From JBFMAE01 sp040756085 (GTDB lineage: Bacteria; Desulfobacterota; BSN033; UBA1163), in assembly GCA_040756085.1 (NCBI GenBank), contig JBFMAE010000103.1, forward strand, positions 1 to 6,610: DNA of 6,610 bases, written 5' to 3'. Positions 1 through 6,610 of the stretch are shown here, one piece after another. Both the position numbers and the translations under genes were made by a program. The notes beneath the pieces were generated by a model. That model was not told the DNA's origin. It worked only from the letters and a program-made list of their open reading frames with translations, and searched no databases. How positions within the stretch are numbered: the stretch's first letter is position 1; each line of letters starts with the position of its first letter.

Positions 1-2259
1 CTCCTTGAGGGTATCGGCCACGGCGATGATGCCAGCCAGATTATGATCCATGGCTACAAACATGGGCGTCTTTCCCTGATAAGAAAGTTCTTCGGCCTTC
101 TTTTCCAGTTTATTCAACAGGATCCCACGATCTTGCATCAACTTCGCATTTCCCATCAACAATGACCTTCCAACGATGGTAGCCTCAATCCCGTGTCCTG
201 CAACGGCATTGAAGTTTTTCGGATTGATCAAAGGAAGGTTCTCCTCTTTGGCCCGGTTGACAATGGCCTCACCCAGTGGATGCTCTGAACCTTTCTCTGC
301 CGACGCGGCATAACGGAGAATCTCCTCTTTTCCGAACCCATTGACCTCAACAATATCGGTTACAGAGGGTTCACCTTTGGTCAACGTTCCCGTCTTATCC
401 ATGACAATCGAATTGAGTTGGTGAGCCGTCTCCAGGGCCTCCCCTCCCCGGATCAGAACCCCATTTTCAGCTCCCTTCCCAGTCCCCACCATGATCGAAG
501 TAGGCGTAGCCAACCCCAGTGCACAGGGACAGGCGATGATGAGGACGGCTACAAAATTGAGTACAGCGTACGTCAGTGCGGGCTCGGGTCCGAAAAAGTA
601 CCAGACAATGAACGTGAGAATTCCAATGCCGATCACTACGGGGACAAAGTAACTGGCAATGATATCGACCAGTCTCGCTATGGGCGGCTTGGATCCCTGG
701 GCTTCTTCCACCATCTTGATGATCTGGGCAAGCATGGTCTCTTTTCCGACCTTGGTGGCTTCAAATTTGAAACTCCCTGTCCTGTTGAGGGTAGCTCCGA
801 TAACATGGTCTCCAGGATTCTTCTCCACCGGCATGGATTCCCCTGTGATCATTGACTCGTCCACTGAAGAACGACCTTCTTTGATGATCCCATCTACTGG
901 AATCTTCTCTCCTGGCCGGACCACTACCAGATCACCCGTGGTAACTTCTTGCACAGGAATATCCCTTTCCTGACCTTCCCTGACCACTCTGGCTGTCTTC
1001 GCCTGGAGACCAATCAACTTTTTGATGGCCTCTGAGGTCTGCCCCTTCGCCCTTGCCTCAAGAAGCCTGCCTAACAGAATGAGAACAATGATGGCTCCCG
1101 CTGTATCAAAATAGACCTCAGCTACCAATCCCTGGGCCGAAAAGAGCTGTTGGAAGAAGGTGGCAAGGACGCTATAAAAATAGGCGGCAGAAGTGCCCAC
1201 GGCAATGAGAGTGTTCATATCTGCCGACTTATGCTTGGCCGTCTTCCAGGCCCCAACATAGAATTGCCACCCAACCCAAAACTGGATAGGAGTCTGGAAG
1301 AGAAGTTGAATATAGAAATTGACTTCACGGTTCAGATTGAAAAGGGAGGATAATCCCAACATCTTCCAATAGGCGAGCAGGAAGATGGGAATGACGAGGA
1401 TGACTCCAGAGATGAACTTCACTTTCAATTTTTTGAATTCAGCTTCCCTGGCGGCTTTTTCACGGTCAACGATATCTTCTTTTCCAGCGGCCTCCACTTC
1501 GAGAATCTCATAGCCTGCTTCTTTGACCGCCTTGCGAAAATCTTCTATGGAGACGGCACCTGCGACATACTGGACGGTAGCCCGTTCTGATGCGAAATTA
1601 ACGGTGGCCCGTACTACTCCTTCCAGTCTGTTCAGGGCATTTTCCACCTTTTTCACGCAGGAGGCGCAGGACATCCCATGAATGGGTAAAGTGACTTTTT
1701 CAAGTCCCGCTTCATATCCCAGATCCTTGATGGTAGTGATAAAATCCCCTATGTGAACTTTTGACGAGTCGAAGGTCACGATAGCCTTCTCCGTGGCAAA
1801 ATTGACCTTTGCATCTACAATACCACTCATCTTAGAGAGGCCTCTTTCAATCTTGGCCACGCAACTGGCACAGCTTATTCCTGTTATGGGGAGTTCAACC
1901 TTTTTCAAACCTTCTCTCACAGGGGAAGGCTTCTCCACCGTCTCAGCCTTCTCTTCTTTTCTTAAGAATTTCTCCGGGGAAGCATCAAACTTCTCCTTAC
2001 AGGCCACATTACAAAAGTAGATAAATTGCCCCAGATAGATGCTCATGGCTGCGGCATGGGGAATCTCCACGGTCATCCCGCAGACAGGGTCAACCGCCTC
2101 TCCCCACTCCTGAGAACCCTTGATGAATTTTTCAGGGTCTCTCTCAAAGGTTTCTTTACAATAGAGAGCACAGAAAAAGTAATCGATCCCCTGATAGGAA
2201 GTCTTTGCAGGGGCTGTCTTTTCATCAACAATCATTCCGCAAACAAGATCTATCCCCAT
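1..2259 (-). CDS. copA: Copper-translocating P1B-type ATPase, CopA-like, with tandem YHS and tandem HMA domains (3' end outside window)
   Basis: An inner-membrane ATPase expected to export Cu(I) from cytoplasm to periplasm. I translated all 753 visible codons and found no internal stop. Domain order: YHS 1 (about residues 4-45, Cys7, Cys30, Cys34), YHS 2 (57-98, Cys60, Cys83, Cys87), a charged linker, HMA 1 (120-186, CASC at 130-133), HMA 2 (189-254, CASC at 198-201), then the membrane core with helices near 279-296, 314-338, 349-369 and 380-398. The actuator motif TGES is at 472-475, the copper-type CPC at 577-579, the phosphorylation motif DKTGT at 621-625 (Asp621), the HP motif at 660-661 and GHG at 688-690. 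The frame leaves the window after residue 753, so the GDGxND hinge and last two helices are not seen. The ATG at 2259 is preceded by AAGGAGGT. CPC plus SEHP is the Cu(I) subgroup pattern. The doubled YHS pair at the N-terminus is the unusual part. Confidence 0.96.
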   Translation of the reverse strand, partial: MGIDLVCGMIVDEKTAPAKTSYQGIDYFFCALYCKETFERDPEKFIKGSQEWGEAVDPVCGMTVEIPHAAAMSIYLGQFIYFCNVACKEKFDASPEKFLRKEEKAETVEKPSPVREGLKKVELPITGISCASCVAKIERGLSKMSGIVDAKVNFATEKAIVTFDSSKVHIGDFITTIKDLGYEAGLEKVTLPIHGMSCASCVKKVENALNRLEGVVRATVNFASERATVQYVAGAVSIEDFRKAVKEAGYEILEVEAAGKEDIVDREKAAREAEFKKLKVKFISGVILVIPIFLLAYWKMLGLSSLFNLNREVNFYIQLLFQTPIQFWVGWQFYVGAWKTAKHKSADMNTLIAVGTSAAYFYSVLATFFQQLFSAQGLVAEVYFDTAGAIIVLILLGRLLEARAKGQTSEAIKKLIGLQAKTARVVREGQERDIPVQEVTTGDLVVVRPGEKIPVDGIIKEGRSSVDESMITGESMPVEKNPGDHVIGATLNRTGSFKFEATKVGKETMLAQIIKMVEEAQGSKPPIARLVDIIASYFVPVVIGIGILTFIVWYFFGPEPALTYAVLNFVAVLIIACPCALGLATPTSIMVGTGKGAENGVLIRGGEALETAHQLNSIVMDKTGTLTKGEPSVTDIVEVNGFGKEEILRYAASAEKGSEHPLGEAIVNRAKEENLPLINPKNFNAVAGHGIEATIVGRSLLMGNAKLMQDRGILLNKLEKKAEELSYQGKTPMFVAMDHNLAGIIAVADTLKE

Positions 2260-2267
2260 GGTCTAAT

Positions 2268-2275
2268 ACCTCCTT
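2268..2275 (-). promoter_or_regulatory. Ribosome binding site of copA
   Basis: The minus strand reads AAGGAGGT, a near-perfect Shine-Dalgarno sequence 8 nt before the ATG at 2259. It fixes the copA start and therefore supports including the first YHS domain in the protein. It lies in the 67-bp spacer after the small secreted protein, where I see no terminator, so co-transcription is likely. Confidence 0.8.
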
Positions 2276-2326
2276 CCAGAGAGGGTCCTTTGAATTTTAT
2301 CTATTAAAATTAAAAGCCTCTTGATC

Positions 2327-2803
2327 TCATTTTACTTCATAATAGAAGCCTGCTGTTCTTCTTTGATCCCCTGTCTTCAAAAGAATCATTACTTGGTACT
2401 TCCCTTTTTCTACGAGATTGAAATAGGCATCATAACTTTTCATCGAACCCTCGTAATTGATGGCCTTGATCTGATCTTTCCCCTTTGGATCGACCACCTT
2501 CATGCTGATTTGGGCATCGGTGATCTCTTTTTGAGTTTTTTCATCCTTCAACGTCACGGTGATATTGTGACTCGTTCCAGGTTCCACATCCTCCTTCATT
2601 TTCATATCTTTCAGCATCTTCCTATGCTCTTCATTAGACATGATCTGAAAAGTGACCTTGACCCCCTCAACAAGGACCTCTTTTGTATCCATCTTCATCG
2701 TTTCACCTTTTATTGCTCCATGCCCATGCTGTGCCAATGAAAGCGATGTGAGGGCTAACAAACAAAAAAAAGGCATTACAAAATATCCTACCCATTTTCT
2801 CAT
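2327..2803 (-). CDS. Small exported protein of unknown function, possibly a YtkA-like/Ig-fold periplasmic protein
   Basis: A 158-residue protein with a clear signal peptide: MRKW, then a hydrophobic stretch to about residue 24, with a probable cut at SLA-QHG. The mature chain starts with a His motif (QHGHG) and a Met pair (MKMD, residues 36-39), potential soft-metal ligands. The rest is polar, Lys-rich and beta-like. It has conserved-looking segments around GTSHNITVTL and GKYQVM and ends in FYYEVK. There are no Cys residues in the mature part and no lipobox. Small beta-sandwich proteins of this kind (YtkA-like) occur near metal-efflux genes, but I assign this from general resemblance only. 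The start at 2803 has a strong AAAGGAGG site 7 nt upstream. It lies between the RND pump gene and copA, which suggests periplasmic copper binding or hand-over. That role is inference. Confidence 0.88.
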   Translation of the reverse strand: MRKWVGYFVMPFFCLLALTSLSLAQHGHGAIKGETMKMDTKEVLVEGVKVTFQIMSNEEHRKMLKDMKMKEDVEPGTSHNITVTLKDEKTQKEITDAQISMKVVDPKGKDQIKAINYEGSMKSYDAYFNLVEKGKYQVMILLKTGDQRRTAGFYYEVK

Positions 2804-2810
2804 TCTATTC

Positions 2811-2818
2811 CCTCCTTT
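2811..2818 (-). promoter_or_regulatory. Ribosome binding site of the small exported protein gene
   Basis: The minus strand reads AAAGGAGG, 7 nt before the ATG at 2803. It is a consensus-strength site and decides the start, which in turn gives a proper signal peptide. It lies inside a 14-bp sequence that recurs in the tail of the cusA-like gene. Confidence 0.8.
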
Positions 2819-2824
2819 AATTTT
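2811..2824 (-). repeat. 14-bp direct repeat, copy 1 (upstream of small exported protein)
   Basis: The minus strand reads AAAATTAAAGGAGG, identical to 2962-2975. This copy supplies the ribosome binding site of the gene starting at 2803. Confidence 0.6.
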
Positions 2825-2852
2825 AATATATCCATTGGAATGTGTAATTCAA
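2825..2852 (-). promoter_or_regulatory. Candidate sigma70-type promoter upstream of the small exported protein and copA
   Basis: On the minus strand TTGAAT (2852-2847) and TATATT (2830-2825) are separated by 16 bp, close to the -35 and -10 consensus. Initiation would fall near 2818, almost on the ribosome binding site, giving a very short leader, which weakens the case. A TGTA-N7-TACA inverted repeat (2843-2857) overlaps the -35 and could be an operator, but four-base arms are common by chance. If real, the promoter would keep the two downstream genes expressed independently of the broken genes upstream. Confidence 0.3.
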
Positions 2853-2961
2853 GTACATCTGGCAAAGATCTGAATGTCATTGATTTGATGTTCCATCTCC
2901 ATCTTCTCTTCCGGCAGGGCTAAAACCCTGTGTTTCATTTTTTTCTAAATCTTGATTCCAG

Positions 2962-2975
2962 CCTCCTTTAATTTT
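2962..2975 (-). repeat. 14-bp direct repeat, copy 2 (inside the cusA-like 3' end)
   Basis: The minus strand reads AAAATTAAAGGAGG within codons for the C-terminal KLKEA of the pump, 151 bp from copy 1. It looks like a strong ribosome binding site, but no start codon lies 5-10 nt downstream. Confidence 0.6.
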
Positions 2976-4064
2976 CCTTTCTTCAACTCCCACTCCTTCA
3001 TCATTGCAAAGATGACAGGCATGATGATAAGGACCTGAATGGTGGAAGTCACCAGACCTCCGATAATAGGAGCCGCAATCGGTTTCATCACATCAGAACC
3101 TACTCCGGTTGACCAAATAACCGGAACCAATCCGATCAACGTTGTACCAACGGTCATCAACTTTGGACGAAGTCGAAGCACAGAGCCTTCCACTGCTGCA
3201 TCGTGAATATCCTGTTTGGTCACTTCACCGTTCATTAATCGTTTGTCCAATGCCTCTTTCAGGTAGATGACCATCACAACACCGGTTTCCACGGCTAACC
3301 CGTAAAGTCCAATATAGCCAACCCAGACCGCAACGCTAAAATTGTAACCCAGGATGTATTGAAAGATGAGTCCTCCTGTCATCGCATAGAGCACAGCGAT
3401 CATCACCATGATTGACTCTGAAACGGAATGGAAAGTCATATAGAGTAGTATGAAGATGACGAAGAAGACAATGGGCAAAAGGATCTTCAGCCTCTCTTTT
3501 GCTCGAAGTTGGAATTCATACTGACCGCTCCATGAAAGTGAGTAGCCTGGAGGAAGTTTCAGCTTCTCTTTAATCACCCGTTTTGCCTCATCCACATAAC
3601 CACCGATATCTCTTCCTTTGACATCCACATAGACATACCCTGTCAACATGCCGTCTTCATCTCTGATCATCGCAGGACCTTCTGCTAAACTGATGTCAGC
3701 CAGTTGGGTTAATGGGATATGAATCACCGCTCCTCCAGAAGGACCTGAACCTCCCATTCCCCTCATACCTCCCATACTCCCAGAACTGCCTGTACGAACG
3801 GGCACCAGGATCCTCTTCAATTTTTCTACATCATCTCTAAATTCTCTCAAATAACGGAGATTGACTGGATACCGCTCACGGCCCTCCACGGTCCGGGTGA
3901 TGTTCATCCCTCCCAAAGCGGATTGAATGACATCCTGAACCTCTCCAATGGTCAGGCCGTAACGGGCAATCTCATCCCGCTTGATCTTGATATCAGTAAA
4001 ATATCCTCCGGCAACCCTCTCTGCATAGACACTCCTTGTGCCGACAACCTCTTTTAGTATCATC

Positions 4065-5894
4065 TCAATATGGGTGCCCAGCTCCTGGATCTTGTCCAAA
4101 TCGGAACCGGAAATCTTGATCCCTACCGGTGTCCGGATGCCTGTGGTGAGCATATCGATCCTGGCCCGAATGGGCATGGTCCAGGCATTCTGAAGCGAAG
4201 ATCGTTCCTTCATATAAAGTCGGCATAAACTCACTCCCGATCTTGAAGAAAAGGGGGACGCTCAGGGGGATCACGATGAAGGTGATGAGAAGGGCGGTTT
4301 TCTTAAATCTCAGAACCCAACGAATGATGGGTTCGTAGAACCATCTAAAAAATCTGGAGATCGGATTTTCCGATTCAGGCCTAAGTCGCTTCCCTTTTAA
4401 GAAAATCGTCATCAACACCGGGACAAGGGTGATGGCAAGGATGGAGGATGCGGCCATGGCAAAGGTTTCGGTAAAGGCCAGAGGTCTAAACATCCTTCCT
4501 TCCTGGGCCTCAAGCATAAAAACCGGAACAAAAGAGATGATGATGATCGTCAAGGCAAAGAAGATGCCCCGACCCACCTGCTGGCAGGCACGGACGATGG
4601 TTTCGCTGCTATTTCTTCGATCTTCATCCGACCCTTCAGAGAGACGACGATATCCATTCTCCACCATGACAATGGAGGCATCGACAATGACCCCGATGGA
4701 GAGGGCAATCCCTCCAAGGGACATGATGTTAGAGGTTAGTCTCAAAAAATACATGGGAATGAAGGAGGCAGCGACCGCAATTGGAAGGGCGAAGATGGGG
4801 ACAAAAGCAGAGCGAAAATGGAGAAGGAAGATGATGATCACCAGACTTACGACAATGATTTCGGTAAGAAGTGTTTTCTGGAGATTCTTGATGGAGAGTC
4901 GAATCAACTCAGAACGATCGTAGGTGGGAATAATCTTAACCCTCTCAGGAAGTCCAGGTTTGAGCTCTTCGATCTTGGCTTTGACCCGCTTGATGACATT
5001 GAGGGCATTTTCTCCAAATCGCATGACGACAATGCCGCCCACCACCTCCCCTTTTCCATCCATTTCAACAATCCCCCTTCGCATCTCTGGTCCGAGGGTA
5101 ATGTGGGCGATATCTCGACGGAGAATCGGTGTTCCTCGATCATTATTGCTTACAACAATCTTCTGGAGGTCGGTGACATTTTTAATATAACCCCTCCCTC
5201 TCACCATGTATTCTCTTCCGCCCAGTTCGAGAAGCCTCCCCTCCACATCGGTATTAGACATCCGGATTCGCTCCATGACTTCCCTGAAGGAGACTCCGTA
5301 AGCCGCCATTTTGTTGGGATCGATATTGACTTGATATTGTTTCACAAATCCGCCTACACTGGCCACTTCGGCAACACCTTCCACGCTAGCCAAGGCATAG
5401 CGGATATACCAATCCTGAAGGGTGCGAAGATAGGCAAGATCATGCTTTCCGTTTTCATCCACCAAGGCATACGTAAAAACCCATCCAACACCTGTGGCAT
5501 CCGGTCCAAGCAGAGTAATTGCCCCTGGGGGAAGCCTTTCTATAATCTGTTGCCTGTACTCCAATACCCTGGACCTTGCCCAGTAGATGTCCGTTCCATC
5601 CTCAAAGATCACATAGACATAGGAAAAACCGAAATCCGAAAACCCTCTGACCGTCTTCACCTTCGGTGCGGAAATAAGGGAAGAGACGATGGGATAGGTG
5701 ATCTGATCCTCCACCATGTCCGGACTCCTCCCCTCCCAGGTCGTGTAGACGATCACCTGGACATCGGAGATATCCGGAACTGCATCGAGAGGGATATGCT
5801 TCATCGCATAGACCCCTCCGAGCATCACCAGTAGAACAATTATAAAAACCAAAAATCGATTTTTAGCACAGGCATCGATCACCTTCTCGATCAT
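4065..5894 (-). pseudogene. cusA: CusA-like heavy-metal RND pump, 5' fragment of a disrupted gene
   Basis: An inner-membrane proton-driven pump that with CusB and an outer-membrane channel would expel Cu(I)/Ag(I) from periplasm to outside. Residues 1-566 are authentic: first helix at 14-31, the PDISDVQV segment typical of heavy-metal RND pumps, the porter domain, then helices near 341-358 and 363-380. The TM4 motif GVIVDASIVMVEN carries Asp405, the position of the proton-relay Asp of E. coli CusA. The authentic sequence stops at MPTLYEGTIF (residue 566, near 4197). The following 43 residues are out of frame and end at a stop at 4065. E. coli CusA has about 88 residues between the equivalent points, where here only two to four lie before the C-terminal half resumes in another frame. 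About 85 residues are therefore missing. The start follows the adaptor stop by 12 bp, with AAAGGGAG overlapping that stop, so translation was probably coupled. Confidence 0.92.
4190..4200 (-). other. Deletion junction inside the cusA-like gene
   Basis: On the minus strand the reading frame carries family-typical sequence through EGTIF (ending at 4197) and resumes one frame over at about 4192-4189 with NAWTMP. The frame change means the net loss is 3n+2 bases. By comparison with E. coli CusA from memory the loss is about 250-260 bp. No inserted foreign sequence is visible at the joint. Confidence 0.85.
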
Positions 5895-5900
5895 TTCGAT

Positions 5901-5908
5901 CTCCCTTT
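5901..5908 (-). promoter_or_regulatory. Ribosome binding site of the cusA-like gene, overlapping the adaptor stop
   Basis: The minus strand reads AAAGGGAG 6 nt before the ATG at 5894. It shares bases with the TAA stop of the adaptor (5909-5907), an arrangement typical of translational coupling within an operon. If the adaptor is frameshifted, ribosomes would stop at 6452 and such coupling would be weakened. Confidence 0.65.
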
Positions 5909-6610
5909 ATTTCCCATGAACCCCATGGTCATGTCCTCCCATGCTTCCGATGGCCTCTTTAAACTTCGATTCGGAGTCGATAAGGAAATTGGCACTCGTC
6001 ACTATCCTTTCTCCGGCTTTTAACCCTTTGATCACTTCATAATATTCATCCACTTTCGCTCCCACCTTGACCTCTCTCGGTTCAAAATAGCCAAACCCTT
6101 TATCGACGATAACCATCTGGCGGAGACCCGTATCAATGACAGCTCCTTCTGGGACGGCTAACTTTTGTCCCAAGTGAACCTTGATCTCCACATTGGCATA
6201 CATTTCGGGTTTAAGTCTCCCATGGGTGTTTGGAAATTCGAACCTCACCTTTGCCGTTCGTGTTTTTGGATCTAACGAAGGATAGATGTAAATCGCCCTC
6301 CCTGTAAAGGTCTCCCTTGGAAAATAAGAGAGATGAATGGAGGCCTGCTGTCCCAATCGGATGAATGGAAGCTCATATTCATAGATCTCTGCATAGAGCC
6401 ACACCATCGAAAGATCGGCCAGTTTAAAGAGGGCCATCCCGGGCATGACGTTCATCCCTTTATAGACCATCTTTTCAAGAACAAATCCGCTGAAGGGAGA
6501 GTGAGTGTCTTTTTAGCCTGGCCACTTTCTTCCAGGGCTTTGATCTGATCATCGCTGATGTCCCATAGTTTGAGACGGCGCTTGGCAGATTCTCCCAAGG
6601 AGTCCCCACT
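5907..6610 (-). pseudogene. cusB: CusB-like periplasmic adaptor (membrane fusion protein), frameshifted; 5' end outside window
   Basis: The adaptor that would link the RND pump to an outer-membrane channel and pass metal to it. From 6610 one frame gives the end of the helical hairpin and the start of the barrel-sandwich half (AKRRLKLWDISDDQIKALE, then SGQAKKTLTL to about 6497), and it stops at 6454-6452. The continuation lies in another frame: HSPFSGFVLEKMVYKGMNV, the beta-barrel (LADLSMVWLYAEIYEYELP), the membrane-proximal domain (RLKPEMYANVEI, VPEGAVIDTG) and a His-rich tail, GGHDHGVHGK. That second frame has a stop (6515-6513) just upstream, so the ATG at 6470 is an internal Met in mid-domain, not the true start. 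Adding one copy of the 7-bp unit at 6497-6503 joins the two frames perfectly. The TAA at 5909 lies 12 bp before the pump gene. The N-terminus is not visible. Confidence 0.9.
6497..6503 (-). other. Frameshift site in the cusB-like gene: lost copy of a 7-bp unit
   Basis: The minus strand carries one CACTCTC here. Two tandem copies would give codons for TLTLHSPFSG, the expected beta-strand of CusB-type adaptors, in a single frame. With one copy the frame shifts and ends 15 codons later. This is a directly readable, one-step explanation of the lesion. Confidence 0.75.

Larger units (their letters stand above)
2804..2944. other. 141-bp intergenic gap between cusA-like gene and small exported protein
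   Basis: This is the longest non-coding stretch in the window and is AT-rich next to the downstream gene. It holds the ribosome binding site, the candidate promoter and a short hairpin (CAGGG/CCCTG arms at 2915-2919 and 2926-2930, six-base loop). On the minus strand no T-run follows the hairpin, so it does not look like a terminator for the operon. A 29-codon open frame (2938-2849, minus) lies inside it with no proper ribosome binding site. I do not call it a gene. Confidence 0.6.
2945..4234 (-). pseudogene. cusA: CusA-like heavy-metal RND pump, 3' fragment of a disrupted gene
   Basis: This is the C-terminal half of the pump that begins at 5894. The open frame can be read from a GTG at 4234, but its first roughly 13-15 residues are out-of-frame product of the upstream half. 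Recognisable RND sequence starts at about 4190 with NAWTMPIRARIDM. The RIDM motif (residues 25-28) matches the segment carrying Met672 of E. coli CusA. Next come the periplasmic docking/pore parts (GRERYPVNLRY, QLADISL), a Gly/Met-rich insert at 149-168, SGQYEFQLRAKERL, and the second set of membrane helices. LAVETGVVM (Glu316) matches the conserved Glu939 helix of CusA. The chain ends normally with a charged cytoplasmic tail. No credible ribosome binding site precedes the GTG, so separate translation is unlikely. Assignment to the Cu/Ag (HME4-type) subgroup is by motif memory. Confidence 0.9.

Noticed and set aside
418..973. Two overlapping plus-strand open frames within the copA region
   Set aside because: They are complements of the copA core including the CPC, DKTGT and TGES segments, and their protein sequence shows no family features.
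2849..2938. 29-codon minus-strand open frame in the gap after the cusA-like gene
   Set aside because: The nearest ribosome-binding-like sequence is more than 20 nt upstream, the frame is short, and I recognise nothing in the peptide. It is probably chance.
2915..2944. Hairpin with CAGGG/CCCTG arms followed by T residues on the plus strand
   Set aside because: The stem is only 5 bp, the T-run begins about 7 nt away, and it points along the plus strand where no gene ends. On the transcribed minus strand no T-run follows.
2945..4234. Reading the 429-codon frame as a separate small pump gene
   Set aside because: It lacks the first half of an RND pump, begins with out-of-frame residues, and its upstream neighbour is the matching N-terminal half. 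One split gene explains both.
4818..5834. Long plus-strand open frame of 338 codons opposite the cusA-like gene
   Set aside because: It lies wholly antisense to strongly conserved RND coding sequence. Its translation is low-complexity in the way of a shadow frame, with no domain, signal or ribosome binding site.
5907..6470. Reading the adaptor as an intact 187-residue protein starting at 6470
   Set aside because: That Met lies in the middle of a conserved adaptor domain, HSPFSGFVLEK is encoded in frame just upstream, and no ribosome binding site is present. The frame is the tail of a frameshifted gene.

Overview
The window holds part of one minus-strand copper/silver-resistance operon, read right to left. 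The order of transcription is cusB-like periplasmic adaptor (right edge, 5' end outside), cusA-like heavy-metal RND pump, a small secreted protein, then a copA-type copper P1B-ATPase (left edge, 3' end outside). The RND/adaptor pair implies a Gram-negative cell envelope. Moderate GC and Lys/Glu/Ile-rich proteins would fit an environmental bacterium of a deltaproteobacterial or similar type, but that is only an impression and no taxon can be fixed from the sequence.

Region by region on the minus strand: 6610-5907 is the adaptor, broken by a frameshift near 6500. 5894-2945 is the RND pump, broken near 4195 by a deletion that I estimate at about 250 bp and that also shifts the frame. 2944-2804 is a 141-bp gap with a candidate promoter. 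2803-2327 is an intact 158-residue exported protein. 2326-2260 is a short spacer with a strong ribosome binding site. 2259-1 is a continuous 753-codon copA reading frame, confirmed codon by codon, that leaves the window before its GDGxND hinge. No convincing gene lies on the plus strand, and I see no RNA gene, CRISPR array, insertion sequence or convincing terminator.

In an intact system CopA would move Cu(I) from cytoplasm to periplasm, and a CusCBA-type complex would move Cu(I)/Ag(I) from periplasm to outside. The small secreted protein would sit in the periplasm between them. Here the periplasm-to-outside half is disrupted at two independent places, while the small protein and the visible part of copA are intact. 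The adaptor lesion is explained exactly by loss of one copy of a 7-bp tandem repeat. The pump lesion removes two of the three methionines expected at the metal site. Either the trans-envelope pump is decaying while cytoplasmic copper export is kept, or the assembly is wrong at two places. This disrupted operon is the most notable thing in the window. I see no sign of a wholly new type of system.
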